Program-made: the position numbers and the translations under genes
Assembly (NCBI GenBank): GCA_039519185.1
Contig: CM076846.1
Span: 186,357,068 to 186,421,067 of the forward strand
DNA length: 64,000 bases
DNA from: Astragalus membranaceus
Lineage: Eukaryota; Streptophyta; Magnoliopsida; Fabales; Fabaceae
Reading direction: 5' to 3'
Shown: positions 43,847 through 53,285 of the stretch, one piece after another
Position numbering within the stretch: the first letter of the stretch is position 1
How the letters are laid out: each line of letters starts with the position of its first letter
The notes under the pieces: model-generated
The model's database searches: none
The model's input: the letters and a program-made list of their open reading frames with translations, nothing else
Told to the model about the DNA's origin: nothing

Positions 43847-46345
43847 AGTTCGGCCTTGTCGGAATTAGTGACCTTCTGGTCAAGACGTTAGATCGAGTCA
43901 GTTAGGGACTTAGACAATTAAATGTCTGAACCCTTCAGTATATTATGTGAAGTATTGAGCAGGATCCACTCAATGTTTCATGTAAATTACTGAAAATTAT
44001 GACAGTGAGTAGCCTCAGCTCCGAAAATGTCTGAAACCCTAAGCCATAGAATTCCCAGCCTTCTCGTTTCATCAAAGCGCGCACCGGAAGCAGAGGGCTA
44101 CAGATGACATTTGAGAACAATGATGGGCATCCACGATGGTTCGAGGAAACTGTGGACCACTGTTTAGTCAATGAATCTGATGCAACTAGCGAGTCGCAGC
44201 GTAAGACGTCGTGGGTCTTACCGAGAGTACAAGGTAAGCGAAACCATTGGGCAGTAGTATTGTCAGTGTCCTGAAATACATAAGATTAGTCGACACCCTA
44301 AACCCTGACCATTGCTTAGTCAGCCTATCAGTTACCGAAATACTGTCCCATAGTAAATCTTACCTTCTGGCATGAACTAACCCCAGTTTAGGTAGCAGTT
44401 AAGGAAGTCCTTTTGGATAACCCCAAGCATAGATCCCGATTCTTCTTCTTCTGAGTCACAATGTGACAGGTTATAAAGCCAACGGAGTAAAGATAGTCTA
44501 TCGTCAGTATTGACTAGCAGAATCACAATGTGCTGATCAGGTTAAGTCCCGATCAGGAATTATAAACCAAATCCTTTTAAAGCGGGTTAGTATGTGGGAT
44601 CGGTAGAAGCGAGCTTATTTCAATCCGCTGACTAGAAGCATCCCGATCACGGTCTGTAAGAAATTCTCGTTAGTCTTCTGACTCATTTTGTTCATAACTT
44701 CTGCTCCGGAACTCCGATTTTTATGTTCCGAGAACAGTTGGAAAGCTAACGAAAATGTCTACACCTCTGAGTGGGTTGTAAATCGTGTCTCCAATTGTAT
44801 TATGAAGTTACCTCTATTTTAATCTGAGCAGTAAACTCTAAAGCATTCGTGGAGTGTGAACCTCCTTGTTGTGTGGGAAATTGGAAGAACGAGAAGCTTA
44901 AGGTCACCTAAGTGGCGAACATGATGTTGTCATGGAAGTAGAACTCGTTCAGAAGCTTCATTGATTAACGTGATAGTAATAATTATGTTGGAATAGTTAC
45001 GAAAATTAGGAAAGAAGTTGGGCCAAGGAAATTCTAAATGATATATACTCAAAATTTACGAATCACTACGAAGACACTTATGGTGTGCTCGTTTGATTCC
45101 CTAAATAACATTTTGTTTTCTAAATACCCTTGGTGCCACTAGAGTTCCAATTTCGTAACTGATCCGAGAATAATTGCTATGCTAGAGTTGATCGATAAAC
45201 CAAGGATTTCCTAAGATGACACTAAATCTTACCTTCTAAGGAAACCCTTATATCTAGTAAGATTCCTAATACCGAAATTCTTATTCACTTAGAGTCTGAG
45301 TGATCAAGACCTAAGAAAGCATAGGTATCAAAGTTCTATCCCGATTGATCTAAAAGGGTTAGTTTCTCCATTCTGATGATCGATGGGTTAGATGTCAAGA
45401 GAGCAAGTATGTGCTGAATCTGGAGTTGTTTTGATTATGGCACAACGTACAAGACTGTTTCTATGTCAATCTGACAATTTGGATATGTGTAGTAAAAGCT
45501 TTACCCACTACACTATTTTGATGGAAGAATAACTGAGGATGAACCACATGTCAGTCTGAGACTAAATGAATTGGATCGAATAAAATAGCGGTTTAAGAAA
45601 AACAACGTTTTCAACACAGGTACATAATTGGGAGCCCGAATCATGCGCCCTAAGGCTCGATCTGAGCACCTGACTCTGTCCCTATTTTAAAATAAAATAC
45701 TCGCCTTCCTTTCGGCTCAATGTCCTTCCTGATTCCTTCCTCAACGAACCAAAAATTTTTTAATCGGAAAAGGAGCCCAACTCAAGCACGATAAGGGAAA
45801 TTTGTGAGATTTTGACCACACGAAGGGTTGATTTCAACAAAGTAAGACTTTTATTCTCACTTTCGACATTGTAAATTTTTAAAACCCGGGAATGAGGTTA
45901 ACTTTGTTGAAACGCCGTGCATTCAGTGAGGTCATTTATAAGTTGGGGTGAATTAACGTTTTGGATAATCGGATTTTTCAAAGTATCATTATTTGAAAAC
46001 CCCATTGAAAAGAATTTTTATCCAAATGGAACGATAATACTTTCCAGTTTTTGGAATTAATGTAATGAAAGGACATTTCACTACGATTTTAGAGTTTTCT
46101 TGGGTCGAGTTGCAAGAAAAATCGTTTTCTACATTCATTTGGACTGAGAGTCAACCTATTTTATAAAATAACTTTGTTTACTTCAGTAAAAAAATTTAGT
46201 AAAATGGGTCAAGCGCTTATGTAAGCATAACTCGGGAAGAGAAGAAAACTGTTCTTCCGGATACTGCAAGGTTTGATTTCAAGGCAATCCTCTCATAGAC
46301 ATCGCTTCTTCCAATTCAAGCTACGGCTAAGCGGGAACCTTCTGA
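43847..46345 (+). mobile_element. Internal region of the Tekay-like element, non-coding
   Basis: About 2.5 kb with no open frame showing gag or pol motifs in either direction. Together with 52125-52338 it makes the whole internal region (about 2.7 kb). A long LTR pair around a non-coding interior is the structure of a large retrotransposon derivative (LARD) that relies on proteins from relatives. Alternatively it is a heavily decayed element; the absence of even short pol motifs favours the former. Confidence 0.6.
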
Positions 46346-46369
46346 CACTACAAGAATTATTGGTTTTTC

Positions 46370-46670
46370 CGGCCAGGAGTTTCCGGCGGATACAGATCCG
46401 CCGCAAAGTTACCGGCGGAATCTACGAATTTCCGGCGGAATTAGTCCGCCTAAAAGTTACCGGCGGAAAAATTGACATTTGCGGCGGATTAAAATTCGTC
46501 TTGGATTTTGCGGCGGATTTAACGGTTCTTGCGGCGGATTTTGGTTTACAGTTTTTTTTTTTTTACGAGCTTTTAATTAATCGCCGCAAATGCACCTCCG
46601 TCCGCCGCAAATCTCTTATGTCCGCCGCAAACCCCTAAATCCGCCGGTAACTTCCATTTCCGGCGGATCT
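46370..46670. repeat. CACTA-3 left subterminal repeats
   Basis: About a dozen copies of (T/A)CCGGCGGA or GCGGCGGAT(T/C) and the inverse TCCGCCGCAAA lie in this stretch. The left half favours CCGGCGG, the rest GCGGCGG, so two motif variants coexist. Confidence 0.88.
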
Positions 46671-46676
46671 TGCCTT

Positions 46677-46765
46677 TTGACCGTTTGACTTCGTTTCACC
46701 TATATAAACCCCTTCTCCCCTTCTTCTTTTTTCACACCTCTACCAATACTCTCATTCTCTTGATA
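46677..46765 (+). promoter_or_regulatory. Promoter-like block, copy 1, in CACTA-3
   Basis: GACCGTTTGAC, CCTATATAAACC and a pyrimidine-rich leader with TCACACCTCTACCAATACTCTC. The same arrangement recurs at 48089-48178 (GACCGTTGGGC, CCTATATATATCC, TCACACTTCTAACAATCCTCCC). The second copy precedes tnp2; this one precedes the foldback. Confidence 0.65.
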
Positions 46766-46779
46766 CGGCACTCGATCTC

Positions 46780-47360
46780 TTAATACGGCACTCTCTTGAG
46801 CATTGTCGGCAGCGGGGTTCTAATAGAGTGGCGTACGTCTCCATTTTTTTGTAAAAAAATTTCTACATTGTCATGAAGACCCCTTCATCTTTTTCGTTAA
46901 AAGTAACCCCTTTATCAGCATAAAGTTCATCCTCATTATTTTCACCACAAGAGACATATACGCTCATCAAACGCTCGGTATCATCCTCCAACTTAACAAC
47001 CCGTCCTTGCAGTTCCTCAAACTTTCTATTTAGAGATTCAATCATGATCTTTTCAAAAGATGGTTTCTTGTGAAACTTTCTATTTTGAAAATATGGTTGA
47101 ATCTCTAAATAAAAAGTTTGAGGAACTGCAAGGACGGGCTGTTAAGTTGAAGGATGATACCGAGCGTTTGATTAACGTATATGTCACTTGTGGTGAAATA
47201 ATGAGGAGGAGCTTTTTGCTGATAAATGGGTTACTTTTAACGAAAAAGATGAAGGAGTGTTCACGACAATGTGGAAATTTCTTTACAAAGAAATGGAGAC
47301 ATACGCCACTGTAATGGAGCTGCTGCCGACAATGCTCAAGAGAGTGTCATATCAAGATAA
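46780..47360. repeat. Long inverted repeat (foldback) inside CACTA-3
   Basis: The left arm (about 46780-47056) and right arm (about 47085-47360) are reverse complements, roughly 85-90% alike, with a spacer of only about 28 bases. Each arm, read outward from the spacer, encodes nearly the same peptide (SLN(R/K)KFEELQGR and DDTERL), a likely coiled coil. Single-base differences have shifted the frame in the right arm. A transcript across it would form a hairpin of about 280 base pairs. Confidence 0.88.
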
Positions 47361-47777
47361 TGGCGTAGGTCTCCGTTTAGGGGTAGCAGACATTAAATAT
47401 ATATTTTACTGTTTTTCCCAATTTTTATCGCTTTTAATTATTTTATTTTTTTGTTTAAAATATTTTATTAATTGTATGTATATTTTTTTGGTGATAATAT
47501 TTTACTGCTTTTCCCAATTTTTATTTTTTTAAATTAAAAATTAATTAGTTATTGGATTTTATTTTTTTATCAATAATTAAAAAAATTAATAAAATAATAT
47601 ATATTTTTAATTAAAACGATTTTTTTAAAAAAATAAAATTTATTTTTTAAAAATAATAATAATTTTTTATTTTTAAAAAAAAATATTAGTTTTTTTAAAA
47701 AAATAATAAATTTTTTTTAAAAATAATAATAATTTTTTAAAAAAAAGAATAATTTTTTTTTTAAAAAAAAAATGGTA

Positions 47778-48080
47778 CTTTGCGGCGGATTTGTGTTTTT
47801 TGCGGCGGATATTGAGCATTTGCGGCGGATCTTTGCGGCGGATTATAGCTTTTGCGGCGGATTATTTGGTATTTTTAAAAAAAAAGGCGCGATATTTTAA
47901 TTTGAATATCCGCCGCAAAGTACCACGAATCCGCCGCAAACCTCCGTAAATAAAAAACCCGCGGATTTTAAATTTCAAAATCCGCCGCAACTGTCCAGAA
48001 TCCGCCGCAAAGCACCGAAAAAAAAAACCCCGCGGATATTGAATTTCAAAATCCGCCGCAACCGTCCAAATCCGCCGCAA
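47778..48080. repeat. Internal subterminal-type block of CACTA-3
   Basis: Five GCGGCGGAT copies (47783-47865) are followed by six TCCGCCGCAA copies (47910-48078). It is the arrangement expected where the 3' end of one element meets the 5' end of another, though no CACTA terminus remains between them. Confidence 0.8.
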
Positions 48081-48088
48081 ATCCCTTT

Positions 48089-48178
48089 TGACCGTTGGGC
48101 TGCGTTTTCCTATATATATCCATTCCCCACTTCTCATTCTTCACACTTCTAACAATCCTCCCATTCTCTTCTTAAAAT
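48089..48178 (+). promoter_or_regulatory. Promoter-like block, copy 2, upstream of tnp2 in CACTA-3
   Basis: It contains TATATATATCC followed by a pyrimidine-rich leader, about 700 bases before the tnp2 ATG. A TTCTTCAAGGTATG string near 48281-48296 could be a 5'-UTR splice donor. Confidence 0.55.
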
Positions 48179-48882
48179 TTCTCTTTTACTCTCTCCCAAA
48201 TTCTCTCATTCTCTACTAAATCTGTTTTTGAAGTGTAGCGCTTCCTCCCTACGAATTGTCTTCTGCTCTTATTGGGAAATTTCTTCAAGGTATGTTTTTG
48301 ATATTAGTTAATAGTTTTAGTTTTTAATTTTTTTTTTAATATTCGTTTTTAAATTATTTTATAATAATATGAATTTGTTACTAATTGTGTTGTTTTTTTT
48401 GTTTAGGTATTGTTTGGGTTCCTCCTTTTTCCTCTCTGCTTTTTCCTCTCTGCTTGAGTTCAGGATAAGCTTCAAGCCAGAGCCTTCTCTTCACTACGGT
48501 TAGTTGTTAAAGTAATTAATAAAATATTACTTACTTCACTATTTTTAGTAAAATTTTGTTTAGTATTTTGTTTGCAATAATAATACAAATTAATTTATAT
48601 TGAAAAAACTTATTTATTAAGTTCACTTATAAATTTTATTAACATATATTGTCTTATAAAAATTGAAATTTAAAATTAAATTTGGAATTATTATTTATAA
48701 TGTTTAAATTATTTGTATATAACATTATTAAAAAATTCATTCTGTTGCTTGTAATTAATTGGTAGTTTAATTATTGAAATATCAAAATAAAATGAGTAAT
48801 AAATATATATATATCAAAATATGAAATAATTGATAGTTTATTTTATTTATATTGTAGTGTAGTATACGTATAGTTCTTGAAA

Positions 48883-50493
48883 ATGGATCGTAGTTGGATG
48901 TATGATCGATTGTATCCTGGAAGAACTGGTGTAAAACGACGTTTTGTAGAAGGAGTAGAAGAGTTTATTTTTTGTGCTAAGTACATTGATCATGAAGAAT
49001 TTGGGCGACAAGGCGGTATTAGATGTCCGTGCTTGAAATGTTCATTTCGAGCTATAATAAATGAACATGAAGTTAGACTTCATTTATACAATAATGGGTT
49101 TAGGCCAAATTATTGGACATGGAGCCGTCACGGGGAAGGAGCGCCAGGGGTAGCTGCAGTTCCTGCGGTTAATGTTCCGGTTGAAGTAGTAGATCACACA
49201 TCAAGTAGTTATCCAGTGACTACGACATCTGAAGGATGGGGAATACAACCGTTAGATGTTTATCAGGGAATGATATCTGACGCTGTTGGAGTAAATTTGG
49301 ATTTTGAAGAACCAGATGCTGACGAAGTTCCAAATGAGGAAGCTCAAAGGTTTTACATGTATTTGAGTGAGACAAATAAACCCATATTTGAAGGATCTAC
49401 AGACTCAAAATTATCAATGTGTGTTCGGTTGTTGGGTCTTAAGTCTCAATTTAATGTTGCTGAGTTGTGCATGGAATATATGACCAAAATGATGTTGGAT
49501 GCAACCCCCATTAGAGGGAGTTTACCGCAAAGTTATTATGAAGCTAAAGGAGTGGTATCGAAGCTTGGCTTAAAATCTAAAAGGATTGATTGTTGTGTGT
49601 CTGGTTGCATGCTCTATTATAACAATGAGTTTGGCATAAATGATGGAGAGTTGTCGGAATGCAAGTTGTGTGGACAACCACGCTATCGTGTCAGTAGATC
49701 AGGGATGAGCAGAGGCAAACCGGTTCCACGAAAATCAATGTTCTATCTGCCTATTATTCCAAGGCTACAGAGGATGTTTACTTCAATGGAGACCGCAGGT
49801 AAAATGACATGGCACCATCAAAATAGAAATAATTCTGGTGAATTACGTCACCCATCTGATGGTGAAGCTTGGAAGCATTTTGATCGTGTTCATCCAGATT
49901 TTGCCAGTGATCCGCGCAATGTTCGGCTTGGTTTGTGCTCTGATGGTTTCACACCATATATTCAAGCCTCGGCAACACCGTATTCATGTTGGCCAGTTAT
50001 TGTTACCCCATACAACATTCCTCCAGAAATGTGTATGTCCAAACCATACATGTTTTTAAATTCTATTATTCCAGGGCCAAGTAATCCAACAGCTGGTATT
50101 GACATCTATTTGCAACCTTTGATTGATGACCTAAAAAGGTTGTGGAATGGTGTTTTAACTTATGATGTGGCACGCAAACAAAATTTTGTGATGAGGGCGG
50201 CTTTGATGTGGACCATAAATGACTTCCCTGCCTATGGAATGTTGTCTGGATGGGGGACACATGGTAAGATGGCGTGTCCAATTTGCATGGTTGACACAAA
50301 GGCTTTTAGTCTTAAATACGGAGGAAAAGTTTCATGGTTTGACTCGCACCGTAGGTTCTTACCTATGGATCACCCATTTAGAAAGCAGAAATATGCGTTC
50401 ATCAAGGGAAATGTTGAAACAGCTGGACCTCCTCGTCAGTTGACACCAGAGGAAGTTTGGAATAATGTTAGGGATATCCCTCCTGTGGAATAA
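48883..50493 (+). CDS. tnp2-type transposase, N-terminal part only (CACTA-3)
   Basis: An open frame of 536 codons starting MDRSWMYDRLYPG. The N-terminal transposase-associated domain has RCPCLKCSF and LHLYNNGFRPNYWTWSRHGE. The tnp2 domain follows: LGLKSKRIDCCVSGCMLYY, CKLCGQPRY, GFTPY, CWPVIVTPYNIPP, ALMWTINDFPAYGMLSGW and ACPICM. The frame ends VWNNVRDIPPVE and stops. The second half of tnp2 (the ELPYWKD...LDVMH part seen in CACTA-2) and DUF4218 are missing, so a deletion joins it to the TnpA-like frame. The deletion point near 50480-50520 has repeated pieces (GAGGAAGT, AATAATGTT, GATATCCC). Without the C-terminal half it should be catalytically dead but might still bind. Confidence 0.88.
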   Translation: MDRSWMYDRLYPGRTGVKRRFVEGVEEFIFCAKYIDHEEFGRQGGIRCPCLKCSFRAIINEHEVRLHLYNNGFRPNYWTWSRHGEGAPGVAAVPAVNVPVEVVDHTSSSYPVTTTSEGWGIQPLDVYQGMISDAVGVNLDFEEPDADEVPNEEAQRFYMYLSETNKPIFEGSTDSKLSMCVRLLGLKSQFNVAELCMEYMTKMMLDATPIRGSLPQSYYEAKGVVSKLGLKSKRIDCCVSGCMLYYNNEFGINDGELSECKLCGQPRYRVSRSGMSRGKPVPRKSMFYLPIIPRLQRMFTSMETAGKMTWHHQNRNNSGELRHPSDGEAWKHFDRVHPDFASDPRNVRLGLCSDGFTPYIQASATPYSCWPVIVTPYNIPPEMCMSKPYMFLNSIIPGPSNPTAGIDIYLQPLIDDLKRLWNGVLTYDVARKQNFVMRAALMWTINDFPAYGMLSGWGTHGKMACPICMVDTKAFSLKYGGKVSWFDSHRRFLPMDHPFRKQKYAFIKGNVETAGPPRQLTPEEVWNNVRDIPPVE

Positions 50494-50596
50494 TGTTGGA
50501 TATCCCAGAGGAAGTATTAATTAATGTTTATTATTTATATTAATAATTAGTTATTTATTTGTTGGGTTATTTTTTCAGGAGAGCTTCGAGGGTGGG

Positions 50597-51388
50597 ATGG
50601 CTGAGTACCATCAGTCACAACAGGGCAGTGGGGCAGCTGTCGATCCAGTGGAGGAGGCTAGAGTAGCTCGTGATGTTTGGGAGAGAGCAGTTGGTCCCCA
50701 AAAGACTAATCGTCTGGTAAGATCAGGTGGTATTGGACCGGCTGCTTTTCGAACAAGCATTATTCCGAGTCTATCAGAGTCACATTCTGGATCCTCGACT
50801 GGTCGCAATTATGTTCCCAATGCTGGTGAGTTGAATGAGGTTAGGCAATTGACGCAGCAACTGAGCGAGGCTCAGCGTCAGATTGCCGAGCGGCAGCAGC
50901 AAAGCGATCGGGAAATTCAGGCGATTCGGGATCGAAGTGAGCGGGAAATTCAGGCGATTCGGGAGCAGGCTAGGGTAGCTGAGGAGCGCATGGAGGAGCG
51001 CTTTAAGTTCTTGCAGGATCAGATGGTGTCTAGCTCGAGGCCATCCTCATCAGCATCCTACCCGCCGCCGCCACAGCAGCAGTACTACCAGCAGCAGTAT
51101 GCACCCCAGTATCCCCCGCCGTATGCATCCCAATATCCCCCGCAGTATACACCGCAGTATGCACCGCCATTCCAGCCATACCAGCAGCAACATCAGTCAC
51201 CCCGCCAGCCATACCAGCAGCCCCAACATCAGTCACCCCTGATCCAGCCAAACCAGCAGTACCCCCAGCAGCGGTCACCCCCGCTGGACATTGATCTTAA
51301 TGTCCAAATGTCATCGCTCAGTGCTTTACTTCAAGATGATACATATTATAATAATGTTGATGACATTGACCGGCAGGCACCCCAGTAG
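50597..51388 (+). CDS. TnpA-like CACTA protein, C-terminal part (transposase_24 type)
   Basis: 263 codons. An AG acceptor at about 50578-50579 precedes the ATG by 17 bases, so upstream exons are probably lost and this is the last exon. It begins with an acidic region (PVEEARVARDVWERAVGP), as in plant transposase_24 proteins, then a heptad-rich coiled coil (about residues 78-148: RQLTQQLSEAQRQIAERQQQ and two REIQAIR repeats). A Pro/Gln/Tyr-rich tail of QQYAPQYPPPY-type repeats ends in LDIDLNVQM and a short acidic end. TnpA-type proteins bind the subterminal repeats and bring the ends together. The LDIDLN string recalls an EAR repression motif (LxLxL) but is probably fortuitous. Confidence 0.75.
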   Translation: MAEYHQSQQGSGAAVDPVEEARVARDVWERAVGPQKTNRLVRSGGIGPAAFRTSIIPSLSESHSGSSTGRNYVPNAGELNEVRQLTQQLSEAQRQIAERQQQSDREIQAIRDRSEREIQAIREQARVAEERMEERFKFLQDQMVSSSRPSSSASYPPPPQQQYYQQQYAPQYPPPYASQYPPQYTPQYAPPFQPYQQQHQSPRQPYQQPQHQSPLIQPNQQYPQQRSPPLDIDLNVQMSSLSALLQDDTYYNNVDDIDRQAPQ

Positions 51389-51399
51389 CTTTAGATTAT

Positions 51400-51825
51400 T
51401 TTATTTATTTGTCTGGATATTTTATTAATTGTCTGGATATTTTATTAATTGTATGGATATTTTTACTGTTTTTCCCAATTTTTATTTTTTTAAATTAAAA
51501 ATTAATTAGTTATTGGATTTTATTTTTTTATCAATAATTAAAAAAATTAATAAAATAATATTATTTTTAATTAAAACAATTTTTTTAAAAAAATAAAATT
51601 TATTTTTTAAAAATAATAATAAATTTTTTTAATTAAAATAATAATAATTAAAAAAAAAATTTTAATTAAAATAATAATAATTATTAAAATAAAAAAACAA
51701 CATTTATTTTTTAAAAATAATAATAATTTTTTTTAATTAAAATAATATTAATTAAATTTTTTTTTTTAAAAAATGTTTTTTTAAAAAAATTATATTCATT
51801 TTTTTTTAAATAAAACGGGTGTTTT
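51400..51825. repeat. AT-rich block of CACTA-3, duplicated at 47440-47770
   Basis: CCCAATTTTTATTTTTTTAA and the following AATTAAAAATTAATTAGTTA occur here at 51474 and again at 47512, and homology runs on for at least 150 bases. It is the likely 3' UTR and distal arm of the element. Confidence 0.8.
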
Positions 51826-52110
51826 GCGGCGGATAAGGGGTACTTTGCGGCGGATAATTTGCGGCGGATATTAGGTACTTTCCGGCGGATATATTGCGTC
51901 AAAAATGTGTCCCCTTTTCCGGCGGATTATCCGCCGCAAATTTGCGTTGGATTTTGCGGCGCCACTAGATCCGCCGCAAACTTGCGGCGGATAATCCGCC
52001 GCAACGCGTTTGCTTCGAGCTGGCTACCGGCGAAAAACTTCCGCCGCAAAGTCCAATTATCCGCCGCAAATTTGGCTTTTGCGGCGGATTTCGCCCGCCG
52101 CAAAGTCCAG
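51826..52110. repeat. CACTA-3 right subterminal repeats
   Basis: About a dozen GCGGCGGAT(A/T) and TCCGCCGCAAA copies in both orientations, matching the left array. Confidence 0.88.
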
Positions 52111-52124
52111 CTTTTTTTGTAGTG

Positions 52125-52338
52125 TGAGTTTTTGGCTTTGATAGTGAAGGACGTGTAAATACCCTAAACTATATATAAGGTTGTGTTCTCAACAGATTGT
52201 AGGTATACCATTGGTACATAACTGTTAGTGTCTGCAAGCGATAGATCGGAATAGTCGATTATCGGATAAAATTGCGTGTTAACAAGGTGTAGAGGATTGG
52301 AACGATTTTGAGGACAAAATCTTTCAAGCTGGGGTGAT
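52125..52338 (+). mobile_element. 3' internal end of the Tekay-like element with polypurine tract
   Basis: It continues the internal region after CACTA-3. The tract AAGCTGGGGTGAT (52326-52338) sits right before the LTR start, and the preceding ATTTTGAGGACAAAATC is typical of the sequence just upstream of Tekay-type tracts. Confidence 0.75.
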
Positions 52339-53285
52339 TGTAACATCCCTATTTCGTAAATTTCGTTTTACGAAATCAACTGACAATTTATTATTCAATC
52401 AAATGATAAATTGAGTCATGGATATGATAATCTCGCCAAAGCACTATTGAATTGCTCAATTATCTGAAATACACACAATTTATCCGAATGGTGTGAATCG
52501 TTGTGGGAATTAGAGCACAAGGGTAAAATCGTCATTTCGCCTTATATTGAAGATGTATCGTCCGAAGAAAACAATAAACTGGGTCCTAGTCATGGTAGGA
52601 TCATGAGAAATGGTATTTAAATCCCTAAGTCATGTAAATGCATGAGTGCTTGATGGATTAGAGTGGATTTGAATGAGAATTAAGGATAAGGGCATTTTGG
52701 TCTTTTCCCACTCATTTAAATGTTCCCTTCAGCTCATCTCCCATCAGCCACACAACCCTCCCCAAAATCAAACATATTCTGAAATTGAGGAGAAATAGAA
52801 GGAGTTGAGGATACGGGAGTGTATAAGTGAGAGTTAGGAAGTGGGGGTATAGTGGTCACTTCACACCTCATTAACCCTTTCTGCTCATGAGTGTTATAAG
52901 GCTTGAACATTCACCTCTTTTCCCTCACAACTCATAAAACCAAAAAGAGAGAGTGGAGAAAAAGAGAGAGGGCGAAATGGGAGAGGAAGAAGAAGGGCTT
53001 GATACCACTTCACCTCTTCATGCATGTAAGTGTAATTGGTGCCATCCTATTCCATTTTCAATTCTCTTTGCAATGGAACCATTTCTAGCAACTGATTCAT
53101 CTCCATTTCTGTTCTACCATGGTCAAAGCCCAAGACTCCTTGTGACCATTAATGGAGTTTGAACTCCTATCTACCTTGCATGTGCAAATGAAGACTAGGT
53201 TGAGGTAGATTTGGGGCTACATTGTGCATTGAAGTAGTAAGAGAAAGGGTTTAGTGGCTGAGCTGAAGATTGAAGTCATGGCCTG
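52339..53285 (+). repeat. 3' LTR of the Tekay-like element, cut by the Reina-like insertion
   Basis: It starts TGTAACATCCC. From 52883 it matches the 5' LTR (41319 onward) with few substitutions, up to GAAGTCATGG(C/A)CTG, where the next element begins. The remaining ~2.1 kb of this LTR is not in view before the duplication junction. Confidence 0.85.

Larger units (their letters stand above)
46346..52124 (+). mobile_element. CACTA-3: En/Spm element with tnp2 N-half, TnpA-like ORF and foldback
   Basis: Ends CACTACAAGAA (46346) and CTTTTTTTGTAGTG (ending 52124), with TSD TGA at 46343-46345 and 52125-52127. Subterminal motifs GCGGCGGATT/AATCCGCCGCAAA lie at both ends and in an extra internal block (47778-48080). 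The 5779-bp element contains a partial tnp2 (48883-50493), a TnpA-like frame (50597-51388) and a long inverted repeat (46780-47360). An AT-rich block and a promoter-like block each occur twice, suggesting fusion of two element copies. It sits in the Tekay-like interior. Confidence 0.93.

Noticed and set aside
51030..51278. Minus-strand Gly/Ala/Thr-rich frame
   Set aside because: Antisense of the Pro/Gln-rich TnpA-like tail; repetitive composition explains its openness.
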